This document shows, piece by piece, positions 11,358 through 22,150 of a stretch of 64,000 nucleotides of DNA. A program made the position numbers and the translations under genes. The notes beneath the pieces were generated by a model. It saw only the letters and a program-made list of their open reading frames with translations. It did no database searches and was not told the origin of the DNA. The DNA is from Narthecium ossifragum (lineage: Eukaryota > Streptophyta > Magnoliopsida > Dioscoreales > Nartheciaceae). The stretch lies in assembly GCA_963920575.1 (NCBI GenBank), contig OY986969.1, positions 17,655,288 through 17,719,287 on the forward strand, read 5' to 3'. Position 1 is the stretch's first letter, and each line of letters starts with the position of its first letter.

Positions 11358-14300
11358 ATGGTCCCTCTCCTTGTTCTTCTAGCCTTGGTCTCTCTTCTAC
11401 CTAGTACTAGTTTTAGTGCTAGTGGCAGCAATGGTACTCTTCTCAGTGATGCCAGTGCTTTGGCTTCTATTAGAAATGGCTTGCATTCCTCTGGCCAAGC
11501 ACTGGATAGCTGGCACACGTCCAATCTGAGCTCTGTTTGTTCATGGGCCGGCGTCAGGTGCGCGCGCGGCCGCGTCGCCGCCCTTGAGCTGCCCAATTCG
11601 AACATTTCTTGCCCGTCGTCGCCGCAGCTCAAAATCTCCGGCCTCGACTCGCTCGTGAACCTCTCGCTGGCCGGGAATGAGCTCCAAGGGGAGATCAAGC
11701 TGACCAACCTGCCGAGCCTGCGCTACTTGAACATCTCCGGCAACCAGTTCAGCGGCGGGCTGGACTGGGACTATGCTGCGCTGCCGAATTTGGAGGTGTT
11801 CGACGCCTACGACAACAACTTCACGGCTGCGCTCCCCCTCGGCCTTGTGAGCTTGAAGAGAATTAAGTACTTGGATCTCGGTGGGAACTACTTCTATGGG
11901 AGAATCCCCGGGAGCTATGGAAGCATGGTGTCGCTGGAGTTCTTGTCGCTCCCCGGTAACGATCTCCGAGGGCGGATCCCCGGCGAGCTGGGGAACTTGA
12001 CGAACTTGAAGCAGCTGTACTTAGGTTACTACAACACCTACGAAGGCGGCATTCCGCCTGAGGTCGGGAAGTTGGCTAACTTGGTTCATCTAGACATCTC
12101 CAGTTGCAACCTCGACGGCGAGATTCCGGCTGTTCTCGGCGACTTGGTGGCGCTGGATACCTTATATCTCCACACCAATCTCTTGTCCGGGCCGATCCCG
12201 GCTTCGCTTGGAAAGCTCGCGAATCTAGTCCGGCTCGATCTCTCGAACAATGCACTCACTGGAGAGATACCGCACGAGCTCGCCGGCCTCAGACAGCTCA
12301 TCCTCTTGAATCTGTTCATGAATCGGCTTCATGGGTCGATACCGGAGTTCGTCGCCGGCCTGCCGGACCTGGAGACGCTCGCATTGTTCATGAACAACTT
12401 CACCGGCATGATACCAAAGGGGCTCGGCGACAATGGCAGGCTACAATTGCTCGACTTGTCGTCGAACAAGCTCACGGGCACGATCCCGGACGCGCTCTGC
12501 TCGGCCGGGCAGCTCAGAGTGCTGATCCTATTGAAGAACTTCTTGTTCGGGCCGGCACCCCAGAGCCTGGGCAAGTGTTCGAGCTTGGTTAGAGTGAGAC
12601 TTGGTGAGAACTATCTCAATGGTAGCATTCCTCCAGGTCTCCTATACTTGCCTGACTTGAATCTATTAGAGCTCCAGAACAACTACCTATCTGGACCACT
12701 GTCTGAGAAAACCGACACTAGCCAAAGCCCAGACCAATTAAGCCAACTAAACCTCTCAAACAACCTCCTTTATGGTCCCTTGCCATCCTCCATTTCAAAC
12801 TTCTCTTCCCTCCAGACACTGTTGCTCAGCAACAACCAGTTCGACGGCGTGATTCCGGCGGCAGTCGGCGGTCTTGCGAGCGTCGTCAAGCTCGATCTCA
12901 GCGGGAATTCCCTCTCTGGACTGATACCGCCGGAGATCGGGAATTGCTCCCAGCTTGCTTACTTGGATTTGAGCCAGAACAAACTATCCGGAGAAATCCC
13001 GGCGGAGATTTCCAGCATCGGGATACTGAATTACTTGAACCTGTCGAGGAACCACCTCGCCGGATCGATCCCAAGGTCGATTGGCGCCATGAAGAGCCTC
13101 ACGTCGGCCGATTTCTCGTTCAATGACCTCTATGGCAGGCTGCCGGACACCGGGCAGCTCGCCTATTTCAACGCATCGTCGTTCGCCGGCAATCCTCGCC
13201 TCTGTGGCGCAATGCTCAACAACCCCTGCAACTATTCGATGTCGGCGGCCACCCCGAGGCGCGTTCCGGGGGACTTCAAGCTAGTGTTTGCTCTCGGGCT
13301 CCTCATATGCTCATTGGTATTTGCCGTCGGCGCAATCATCAAGGCGCGGCTGTACAAGCGCGGCGACGACGCCAGAAAGTGGAAGCTGACGGCGTTCCAG
13401 CGAGTCATGTTCACCATGGCCGACGTGCTCGAGTGCATGAAAGAGTCCAACGTCATCGGCAGGGGCGGCGCCGGGGTGGTGTACATTGGCCGAACACCTG
13501 ACGGCGCTGAAATCGCCGTCAAACGGTTGCTCAGCTTCGGCGGCAGCGGCCACGACCACGGGTTCAAGGCCGAGATCAGGACTCTCGGCAACATCCGGCA
13601 TCGAAACATAGTGAGATTACTGGCATTCTGCTCCAACTCACAGACCAACGTGCTGGTGTACGAGTACATGAGCAATGGCAGCTTAGGGGAGGTGTTGCAC
13701 GGCAAAGGAGGGGGGTTCTTGGTCTGGGACCGCCGCTACCGAATAGCCGTCGAGGCGGCCAGGGGGCTGTGCTACCTCCACCACGACTGCAGTCCTATGA
13801 TCGTTCACAGAGACGTCAAGTCCAACAACATCCTGCTCGATTCGAAATTCGAAGCGCACGTCGCCGATTTCGGCCTCGCCAAGTTCTTGCAGGGCGTCGC
13901 GTCGGAGTGCATGTCGGCCATCGCCGGCTCCTACGGCTACATCGCCCCAGGTACATCCTCTATTAATAATTGAGTCTTTGATGTTGACTTACGAATGCTA
14001 AATCTCATTGCTATGCTATCTTTTTCATATTTTTCATGAACTGCATGAATATTTACTATGGTACTTGTTCTTGGTCCTGAGTGGACAAGGACTGGTCACT
14101 GGCACGAGGACCAGGTCTGGTCGACCCCCCACCTGTTCCGGATTGTGGAATTCCGACTCAGCCCAGTCTGACACATCTATTCACCAATCCATCATAAAGC
14201 TCGTCTTTCTCTCTCTAAGAGCACACTGTTTATTATGTATCAGTAAATCAGCTTTGCCAAAAGATATCTTCTACAAAGTTCTAAGTCCCATAAATCCTCT

Positions 14301-15674
14301 CGGTTTCCAATGGGTACTATTTGAAGCCATTGACTAGCATTTTGCTCAGCATGCTACCATATTTCTTGGTCCTTGCAAAAGGATTTGTCTGTTTGTTAGT
14401 GGGGTTCCTAGAAAATATTAGAACAAGTAAAGCTAGATTCTTTCTTTTGATTAGTTTATGGATCTATTTGATTTGATGTGGGATATCCTCTCATCTTGCA
14501 TGGGTTTCTTTGGAATTGGGATTGCAGAAAGGACTCCTTCATCTCCTTCCTTTCGTTCGTTTCGATGCATTGGCATTGTTATTTTTGTCATCTATTGGCC
14601 AGAGACCATACCTTTCTCTCTTTATGGTTTATGTAAAAAGGGCCTAATTTGCTTATAAATAATTGCAAAAAGGACATAATTTGCACAGACACCCCTATCT
14701 TGCAAACACAACATTCAAAATCTTTCATGCCCTTTGACTAGTTTGGCTGGATCATTTTCTTTTTTTTGATAAGTTTAGCCAAGTGGCTGGTGAAAACTAA
14801 CACAACATTACAATCAAAACACCTCTTCCTACACAAGAGCCCAATCTAGCAGGGGTCACTAGATGGAATACAGCATCACTCGGTTGGATCATTTTCTTAA
14901 TGTTATAATAATTGAGTGTGAAGTAATAAAAATGTTCATGTAATTTTTGGAGGGTATATAAAATTAATAAAAATGCACAAAAAGTAAATCATGTCCTCGG
15001 TATTTTACGCATATGGTAATTTCTAGCTAGCCATCATTTTATATTCTTCTTTTTTTAAAGAATTCAAATTCTACTTAGTATGTTGTTGCAACAATCACTT
15101 GGATACATATGCCCTAAAAGATATACAAATATTTTGGTCATTTTGAAAACATTATACGCAATTCTAAATGGTGAAAGGACACGGTCTATGTTTCTGAAAG
15201 GGTATCTACGCAATTAAGATTCTTTTGAGGGGGTACATATGAAAAATCTCTTATTTCTTTGCATATACGTATCTTTTGAATGCAGAGTACGCGTATACCC
15301 TCAGAGTAGATGAGAAGAGCGACGTATATAGCTTTGGAGTGGTACTCCTAGAGCTCATCACAGGCAAACGGCCAGTAGGAGAGTTCGGAGACGGGGTTGA
15401 CATAGTTCACTGGGCAAAGACGGCCACCGGCTGCAGCAAAACTAATGTCACCAGCATCATCGACACCAGACTGAGTGCGGTGCCTCTGGAGGAGGCCATG
15501 CATGTCTTCTTCGTCGCAATGCTCTGCGTGCAGGAGAACAGCGTTGAGAGGCCGACGATGAGGGAGGTGGTTCAGATGCTCTCCGAATACCCCCGCCATG
15601 TGCCCGAAAGCCACTCTCCATCTCCTTCAACCGAAACCAACTGTTACAAGCTCTTCCCGGACCTACTCAACTAA
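11358..15674 (+). CDS. BAM3: CLV1-class LRR receptor-like kinase, BAM3 orthologue (join 11358..13950, 15286..15674)
   Basis: A plasma-membrane receptor kinase of the CLAVATA1/BAM group, which perceives CLE peptides in meristem and phloem development (family knowledge). The two exons join in frame to 993 residues, about the length known for BAM3. Signal peptide is about 1-22. An LRR-capping Cys pair is at C61 and C68 (CSWAGVRC). A long row of leucine-rich repeats runs to about residue 610, with the BAM3-like [14 protein letters not shown] and [11 protein letters not shown] stretches. The transmembrane helix is about 642-661. Kinase features are a glycine loop from G701 (GRGGAGVV), K722 (IAVK), HRD 817-819 and DFG 837-839. 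APEYAYT is restored across the splice. The acceptor is ATGCAG|AG and the donor CCAG|GTACAT. The C-terminal [20 protein letters not shown] is very close to BAM3. No frameshift or lost catalytic residue is visible, so the gene appears intact. Start chosen at the first ATG giving the signal peptide. Confidence 0.93.
13951..15285 (+). other. BAM3 intron (1335 bp)
   Basis: GT-AG intron within the kinase domain, between the codons for AP and EY of the APE motif; BAM-group genes have an intron here. It is AT-rich and long for this position, and carries a small retroposon-type insertion (14762-14884). Confidence 0.9.
14762..14884 (-). mobile_element. Short poly(A)-type retroposon (truncated LINE 3' end or SINE) in the BAM3 intron
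   Basis: The 14-bp sequence TGGATCATTTTCTT occurs exactly on both sides (14748-14761 and 14885-14898), and the match extends further with one mismatch. Between them lie 123 bp that begin with a T run, which is an A tail on the minus strand. A long target duplication plus an A tail is the mark of target-primed reverse transcription. The body is non-coding and looks like a LINE 3' untranslated end; a SINE is not excluded. Confidence 0.75.
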
Positions 15675-16140
15675 TGCATTAATAACTTATCTGTATGATG
15701 CCAAGCACTTTTTTTTTAGATTGCTACATGTACAATAAACAACTATCATAGCATTAGGTTTTTCTATTCCTTGTAATTAAATTGGTCACATCTCGGTGTC
15801 CTGTCTCCCTAATTCTTTGTTGTTTGACACGATCGATGTGGGAAATGTCATAAGTGGTTGGTGTAACTTTAAATTGTGAGCGTGTCGTGTCATCATCATT
15901 TGGAGGAAATGGGTAATTATGTTACTTGATGAATGATAACCTGGCATATGAATTATTGATGTTGTTGTCCACTTGTCTGAATAAATATCATCGACTAGAA
16001 AGTGATTAAAATGTGGGATTACTTGGATCCAATCAATTAATCTAGAAAGTGTAACTAATGAAGAAAGATAATATTTGAATCAAAATGAATTAATGTAAAA
16101 GTCTCCCCAAGTTATGTGCTTGATTTTTCCTCATTTTAGT
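15675..16140 (+). terminator. BAM3 3' untranslated region and downstream AT-rich spacer
   Basis: AATAAA at 15734-15739, about 60 bp after the stop codon, is a plausible near-upstream polyadenylation signal. The remainder to about 16140 is AT-rich with no gene seen. Confidence 0.5.
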
Positions 16141-16217
16141 AAAATTAAGTTTCTGGGTCGGGGCGTGACAATCAGAGTGCGTGCCCTGGGCTAGGCGGTG
16201 GAGGTAACGTGTGTTCT
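16141..16217 (+). mobile_element. LTR 3'-end remnant plus leader scrap
   Basis: TTTCTGGGTCGGGGCGTGACA (about 16150-16170) matches the 3' terminus of the second LTR family of the window (compare 30137-30157). It is followed by a short leader-like piece (ATCAGAGTGCGTGCC) and then by GTTCT, the left target duplication of the compound array that starts at 16218. Confidence 0.55.
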
Positions 16218-16644
16218 TGTGAGGACCTGTCCCTCTACTCCTGGGTCGACCGGCTGGGTCGGACCCGTGGCTCATTTGATTGTTTCGCGTCGAGCGCGCG
16301 ATCCGGTAGATCGTATTGTTTCTTGGACCACAAGGGGCAATTTGGTAAATTGCGCCTTGTCGGTTTATTTCACACCCGTGTGGTGCACACACAGCTCCAA
16401 TGTTTGATTTATGTGTTTGCTAGAACCCTAGGCGGGCTTGGGATCGAAAGATCCAAGCTCGGGCGCTAGAAGCCCGTTTTTGGGGCAGCTGGCGGCCCGT
16501 GTGTGATCGATCACTCCTTGGAGCGATCGATCGGCCTTGTGTTAGTGGTCAGTGTGGCCGACGTGTCTAGATAAGGACGCCAACCGACTTAACCTGGCCC
16601 AGTCCAATCGATCGGTCCCTGGAGCGATCGATCGGACTCGAACC

Positions 16645-16652
16645 TATAAATA
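16645..16652 (+). promoter_or_regulatory. LTR 1 TATA box
   Basis: TATAAATA follows within 10 bp of the GATCGATC hairpin pair. The same arrangement is present in LTR 4 (TATAAATA at 34119-34126). Confidence 0.7.
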
Positions 16653-17882
16653 GCCCGCGACCTTCCCCTGTTTTTCATGTTTGCTCCCGTCTTCTTCTTC
16701 CCCTCCGTTCTCCCTCCTCCGGCCACCGTTTTGGGCGTTCCAAAGCTCGTTGGATCCGTGGCGACGTGAGGAAGATCCATGGTGTGGTTTGGAGCTTTGT
16801 TGGTGACTGGTTTGCTGGGAATCAGCCGAGGAGTGTGTTTCCAGCAGGTTTCTACCTACGAGAGTTGTTCTTGGGTTTTCTCTAGATCTAGCCGTTAGAT
16901 CTTGTTGTTCTTTATGTTGTTGGATGTTTCTTGCTTAGTATAATTTCTGATTTATGTTTCATAAGCTTTGGTTGAGATTTTAGTAGGGATTTAAGAATGT
17001 TTAATCTCGGATTTTTTCGATTTCTGTTGTTTTTGAAGAACAGCTGGTTTGCGGCGAGTTTTTTGACCGGTAAGTGCATGTTCTTGGGTTCTGATGAACA
17101 TAAGAGTTGTAGATCTATGAATCTACTCTCAAACCCAATAGATTTCATAATATTCTGAGTTTCCTAGGATTTGTTATGAATTTCTTACTGGTGGGCTGCG
17201 TTGCAGCAAGTAAGTGGTAAGTTAATTTGATTAGCAGTTTGGATTTGTTGATCCCGACATGTTGATCTACTGGTGTCTAAGTTGGATATCGAATCCGATG
17301 TCATTTGAACGTCGGATTGACGGGGTCAATTAGCCTCTAAGTAGAGGATTTTAGTGATTTAAATAATATTATATGTTCGAAACATATAATATTATATTTT
17401 ACTGTTCATCGAGGTTTTCGGGGTTGACGGTTGCGGTACCGTCGTAATGCCGGGACCAGCTGCGGATTGGCTGGCAGCGGTTGGTAGTACCGCTGCAGCG
17501 ATCCTGTTGGACTTGTATGCTATCTTAACATACTGTTGCATGCTTATCTCTTATCTTGTGTATGTTCATAGTATGCATTCTCTGTTGTGCATTAGTTGCA
17601 TGGTTAGGGCGTGGGCGATCTGTGGGTCGCCATCCTGTGGCTGGAAGCTCGGATTTAGCCCTACAACTGGGGTTGGGCAGTTTGGATCCTGTTTGAATAG
17701 TGGTGTCCAGTCAAACTTGATGATAGGCCTAGATGACTGGAACACATGCTGTTGCTTGATGATTGTAGAGGTCGTGTCGGCCTCGAGCCAGATGTTGTGG
17801 GTGCAACCGGTGTCGATTCTTGTTCTTTGAGGGTTGTGGAGTTAGTCCAGCCCAGGCAGTGTCTGTTCCTGCCCGCGGAGGC

Positions 17883-18035
17883 GACCAGTATGGGCCCAGT
17901 CCTTTTTGGGTGACCATAGCTGGAACCCCGCAGCAGTGGTGACCAGTCTGGGCCCAGTCCGTTTTGGGTGACCACAGCTGGAACCCTGTGACATTAGGTG
18001 TATCCAGGATGGGCCCAGTCCTTTGGGGTGACCAT
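17883..18035 (+). repeat. Three tandem 58-61-bp units in LTR 1
   Basis: Each unit carries GGGCCCAGTCC...GGGTGACCA and a TGGAACCC block. The same triplet recurs at about 20585-20737 and 35386-35538, so it belongs to this LTR subtype. Short open frames across it are translation artefacts of the repeat. Confidence 0.85.
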
Positions 18036-20536
18036 TGTCGCGCCCCGACCCGCGAAAGCCCAATCAGGCCGGGCGACGCGAACCGGAACCTACAAAACGC
18101 GAAAAAAGACAGCGAGGGTTCCCTCTAACCTATTGGTCTCCGTAGCAATTTACCAAAAGCACCCTCAAATTAAAACAATAATTAATTAGCAGAACCTCGA
18201 ACCACAGATTCAAAACCCAAAGTGTTTAATATACATATCCTCGGAGAGGGACAGATCCAAATACAACATTACTCCCGTAGGAGACTAACTAACCAAAGGT
18301 AAAAGCAGTAAATGATCACCACCTCTCAAAGTCCACCAGGCGCCGCCGCACCGCCGACCAACTGCCCGGTAGGGGCCACAGAGGAAGAACTGACGCCTGC
18401 ACCTGCAAAACGCAACCCGGGTAGGTGTGAACACTAAGCTCAGTTGGGTTCTACACTATGACACACAGAAGGAAGAGGGAAACGCAACAGTGCCGCACTC
18501 AAGTAGAACCTGGGTGTATACAGGGGTCCCATAACCCCACCGCGTGTCTCTGAGGCCCACGATCATGGTCTTCCAGCCGGGCTGGTCACATGTCAGGTCA
18601 CACTCAGTAGCAGGAAACAACACTGTTGACTCTCAATAGGACACTGAATACTGTTTGGTGGGAAGAGACACCACTGAGTAGGCAACTCCTCTACTCAAGA
18701 GTTTAAGAACACCGGACACCAGCTACACCTCAGATCCGACTCGAAGCCGACATGACCTCTACAATCATCAAGCATTAAGTGCACCAGTCATCTAGGCCTA
18801 TCATCAAGTTTGACTGGACACTACAATTCAAACCGGGTCCAAACTACCCAACCCCGGTCCTAGGGCTAAGTCCGAGCTTCCAGCCTCGGGACGGCGACCC
18901 ACAGATCACCCACACCCTAACCATGCAACTAATGCACAAATCAACAATGCATGCTATGACATACACAAACAGGAGATAGCCATGCAACAGTATGATAAGG
19001 CATCGAACAAGTCAACCGGATCGCTGCAGCGGTACTACTGACCGTTGCCAGCCGATCCGCAGCGGGTCCCGGCATTACGACGGTACCGCGACCGTCAACC
19101 GCGGACTCCTGCAACGGGAAGCAACCCCGAAAACGATGATGAACAGTACACGATATAATATTATAATCCGAAATATAATATTATATTCAAAACACCCAAA
19201 GCCTCTACTTAGAGGCTAATCGATCCCGTCGATCTGACGTCCAAACGACGTCGGATTCAAGATCCAACTTAGCAATCAGTAGATCTACATGCCTGGATCA
19301 TCATATCCAAAATCCATAAACATCCAACGGTTGGATTAATGGAAAAACACTAATCAAAACCGTTAATCAACTAACTTACGAAAATATAGTCCGATCGATC
19401 GGACTTGCAAGTCCGATCGATCCCACTCCAACTTACCAAGCACTTGCTGCAACACAGCCTTTCAGTGATAAATTCATAACTAATCGTAGGAAAATCGAAA
19501 AAATGTGAAATCAGTTTGGTTAGAGAGTAGATTCAAAGATCTATAACTCTCATGCTCATCACAACCCAAGAACATGTACGTACTGGCCGAAAAACATGCC
19601 GCAAGCCGACTGTTCTTCAAGAACAGCAGAAACCAGAAAATCCAAGCTTAATCATGCATAAATCCGACTCAGATCTCAACCAAAGCTTATGAAATCTATA
19701 TCAGAAATTCTACTAGGCATGAGGAAACCAACAAGACAAAGATCAACAAGATCCAACGACTAAATCTAGAGAAACCCACTAAAGAACACATGTAGATAGA
19801 AGAACCTACCGAAGAACGCTTTCCTCGGCTGATCCCTCGCAACTAGACACCAACAAGTCTCCAAACTACACCAGGAGCCTTCCTCTCGTTGCCACGGATC
19901 CAACGAGCCTTAGAACACCCAAAATGATGGTCGGAGGAGGGAAAACGGAGGAGAAGAAGCTCGCCGGCGGGAAAAGGAGAGAAAACAGAGCCTTCGGGAG
20001 AGGAGAAAGAAGAAGAAGAAGAAGAAGGAAGGAGGGGAAGGAGAAAAGGAGGAAAGGGGGAGGGGACAACCGGAAAAGAGGGGAGAAAGGTGAAGGAGGG
20101 GAGGGAAAGTCCTCCCCTTCTGACAAGAGAGAGCGACGGCCAGCGGCGGCCGACCTCGCGAAGCAGAAAAAGCCAGCGACGCGAGTCCGATCGATCACTC
20201 CAAAGAGCGATCGATCGCTCACGCCCCGGATCGATCCAACACCAAGTCGGATCGATCCGACACAGGCTGGATCGATCCAACACCAAGTCGGATCGATCCG
20301 AGCAGGTTAAAAACCCACCGACTCGCTCACGAGTCCGATCGCGATCGCTCAAGGGTCGTCAACTGCCCAAAGGCAAGCTTCCGCGCGCCCGAGCTGGGAT
20401 CTTCCGATCCCGGGTCCACCTAGCCATTCTAAACAAGCACTAACACAAACACGGCCAGTATGTGCACACGCGGGTGTGAAAACAAACCAACAAGGCACAA
20501 TTTACCAAATTGCCCTTGCGGTCTACAACGAGCCAC
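18036..20536 (-). mobile_element. Reverse LTR (second subtype) interrupting LTR 1, right end missing
   Basis: It starts TGTCGCGCCCCGACCCGCG and runs through the complete LTR in reverse, but stops at GTCTACAACGAGCCAC. The last roughly 25 bp of the expected terminus (GGGTAGAGG...CCTCACA) are absent. The following sequence repeats LTR 1 text already present before the insertion (17836-18035 recurs at 20538-20737). A simple insertion therefore does not explain it; repair with a template jump or recombination between LTR copies is likely. Arrays of GATCGATC pairs lie at about 20185-20300. Confidence 0.8.
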
Positions 20537-21273
20537 TGTGGTGTTAGTCCAGCCCAGGTAGTGTTTGTTCCTGCCTGCGGAGGCGACCAGTATGGGCCCA
20601 ATCCTTTTTGGGTGACCATAGCTGGAACCCCGCAGCAGTGGTGACCAGTGTGGGCCCAGTCCGTTTTGGGTGACCACAGCTGGAACCCTGTGACACTAGG
20701 TGTATCCAGGATGGGCCCAGTCCTTTGGCGTGACCATGGTTGGGTATGCCTAGGGACACCCGAAAAGGGTTGTGGGACCCTTGCTGCACGCCCAAGCCTG
20801 GCTTGGGGGCGACACTGTTGTGTTTTCCTCTTCCTTCTGTGTGACGTAGTGTAGAACCATGCTGAGCTATATGCTCATGCCTACCCGGGCTGCGTTTTGC
20901 AGGTGCAAGCGTTAGCTCCTCTTTGGTGGCCCCTACCGGGCAGTTGGTCTGCGGTGCGGCGGCGCCAGGCGGAGTCTGAGAGGTGGTGATCCTTTACTGC
21001 TTTTAACCTATGTTAGTTAGTCTTCTACGGGAGTGTTACTGTTGTATTTGGATCTTCCCCTCTCCGAGGATATGTATATTAAATTCACTTGGGTTTTGTA
21101 ATCTGTGGTTCGAGGCTTGTTACTTAATCATGTCTTTTGAATTGAGGGTGTTGTGATGATTGCTAGGGAGACCAATAGGTTAGAGGGAACCCTCGCCAGT
21201 ATTTTCTGCGGTTCGTTAGGTTCCGGTTCGCGTCGCCCGACCCGGTTGGGCTTTCGCGGGTCGGGGCACGACA
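20537..21273 (+). mobile_element. LTR 1, 3' part
   Basis: Forward LTR sequence from the tandem-unit block to the terminus GGTCGGGGCACGACA, followed by a primer binding site. It contains the CTGAGCT...CTCATGCCTACCCGGGCTGCGTTTTGCAGGTGCA block that is shared by all related LTRs here. Confidence 0.85.
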
Positions 21274-21276
21274 GCT

Positions 21277-21288
21277 TGGTGTCAGAGC
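21277..21288 (+). promoter_or_regulatory. Primer binding site (initiator Met tRNA type)
   Basis: TGGTGTCAGAGC stands 3 bp after the LTR end. It differs by one base from TGGTATCAGAGC, the usual plant initiator-tRNA-Met primer site. Confidence 0.8.
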
Positions 21289-21474
21289 ATAGGTTGTAGA
21301 TCCCAGGGTTAGGATTAGGATTAGGTTGAGATTGAGCGTGGAATGGGTTAGTTCTATGTCTAGAACATCCGTGCATGCTCCTTTCGATGTGTTATGCTTT
21401 TTCGCTTCCTGTTTGTACTGCTTGTTTTGCGGTTTTTGACAAGTGGATACTTGTTGTTTTTGGTGGGTGTGGAG

Positions 21475-22038
21475 ATGCCGAGGAGTCGGGTACGTTGTTC
21501 TGTTGTGAGTCGTGGCCGGTCGCATGAGCAGGGCACCGCCCGACAGGCTCCAGTAGCCGCGGCAGCTTTACCCCGAGACACTGCACCATCACCAGAGACA
21601 AGTGTTGAAAACGCCTCTCTTTTCGCCGAGAGGGTTCTTCCGCCACTTAGCGAACGTGCTGTGATGGCAGCGGTGATCACCTTCCATGAGCTTAACCCGC
21701 CCAGGTTCAGTGACGCTGGGCCGTTCGAGATCTTAGAGAGGGTCGGCGAGGTAGCTTACCGCCTGGATCTTCCTCAGCACATGTCTGCTGTGCATCCGAC
21801 TTTTCATGTGTCGATGCTCAGGAAGTATCACCCAGACCCGTCTCATGTCATTAGGGTGGATGACATTGAGCTTGAGGCAGACACCAGCTTTGTTGAGCAG
21901 CCGATTCGAGTACTTGACCGGAGGGATCAAGTCTTGCGGGGCAAGACGATTCCCTTGGTCAAGGCACTGTGGAGGCACAGAGGCACCGAGGAGATAACCT
22001 GGGAGCGCGAGGCGCGCATGCGGCAGGAGTTTCCGTAG
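21475..22038 (+). CDS. In-frame fusion of gag N-terminus to integrase C-terminal/chromodomain tail (internally deleted element)
   Basis: A 187-residue open frame starting at MPRSRVRCS. Residues 1 to about 80 match the start of a chromovirus gag, including VITFHELNPPRFS, which corresponds to the gag at 24657. From about residue 81 the text switches without a stop to GPFEILERVGEVAYRLDLPQ and continues through HPTFHVSMLRKYHPDPSHVI to the terminal chromodomain-like part (LWRHRGTEEITWEREARMRQ). The centre of the element (rest of gag, protease, RT, RNase H, integrase core) is missing. The junction lies at about 21714-21720. It keeps the reading frame, but whether the protein is made is unknown. The first 27 codons of the wider open frame lie before this ATG and are taken as leader. 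Confidence 0.75.
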   Translation: MPRSRVRCSVVSRGRSHEQGTARQAPVAAAALPRDTAPSPETSVENASLFAERVLPPLSERAVMAAVITFHELNPPRFSDAGPFEILERVGEVAYRLDLPQHMSAVHPTFHVSMLRKYHPDPSHVIRVDDIELEADTSFVEQPIRVLDRRDQVLRGKTIPLVKALWRHRGTEEITWEREARMRQEFP

Positions 22039-22150
22039 CTGTTTTCTTCTCGAGGTACTTCTTGTCCTGTCTTGTAGTGTACCTGTTTTGTTGTTCCGAG
22101 CCCTACACTTATCGAATCTCGGGATGAGATTTCCTTTAAGGGTATTAGGA
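22039..22150 (+). other. 3' tail and polypurine tract
   Basis: Non-coding tail ending CGGGATGAGATTTCC..AAGGGTATTAGGA directly before the LTR. The same block precedes the LTRs at 30893 and 33692, so it is the plus-strand priming region of this family. Confidence 0.65.

Larger units (their letters stand above)
16218..18035 (+). mobile_element. LTR 1, 5' part (subtype with TATAAATA)
   Basis: Starts TGTGAGGACCTGTCCCTC. Hairpin-forming GATCGATC pairs at about 16505-16532 and 16605-16637 lie directly before a TATA box at 16645-16652. A palindrome-like GAAGAACAGC region lies near 17035, and three roughly 58-61-bp tandem units at 17883-18035. The LTR is broken after GTGACCAT by a reverse LTR at 18036. 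Confidence 0.85.

Noticed and set aside
11063..11404. 113-residue frame overlapping the BAM3 start
   Set aside because: Low-complexity Ser/His/Leu translation of the pyrimidine-rich leader in another frame.
12104..12592. 162-residue frame inside BAM3 exon 1
   Set aside because: Out-of-frame shadow of the GC-rich leucine-rich-repeat coding sequence.
17661..18063. Repeated minus-strand frames with MVTQNGLGP.. and GHPKRTGP..
   Set aside because: They translate the 58-61-bp tandem units of an LTR and recur only where the DNA repeat recurs; no codon-level conservation is expected.
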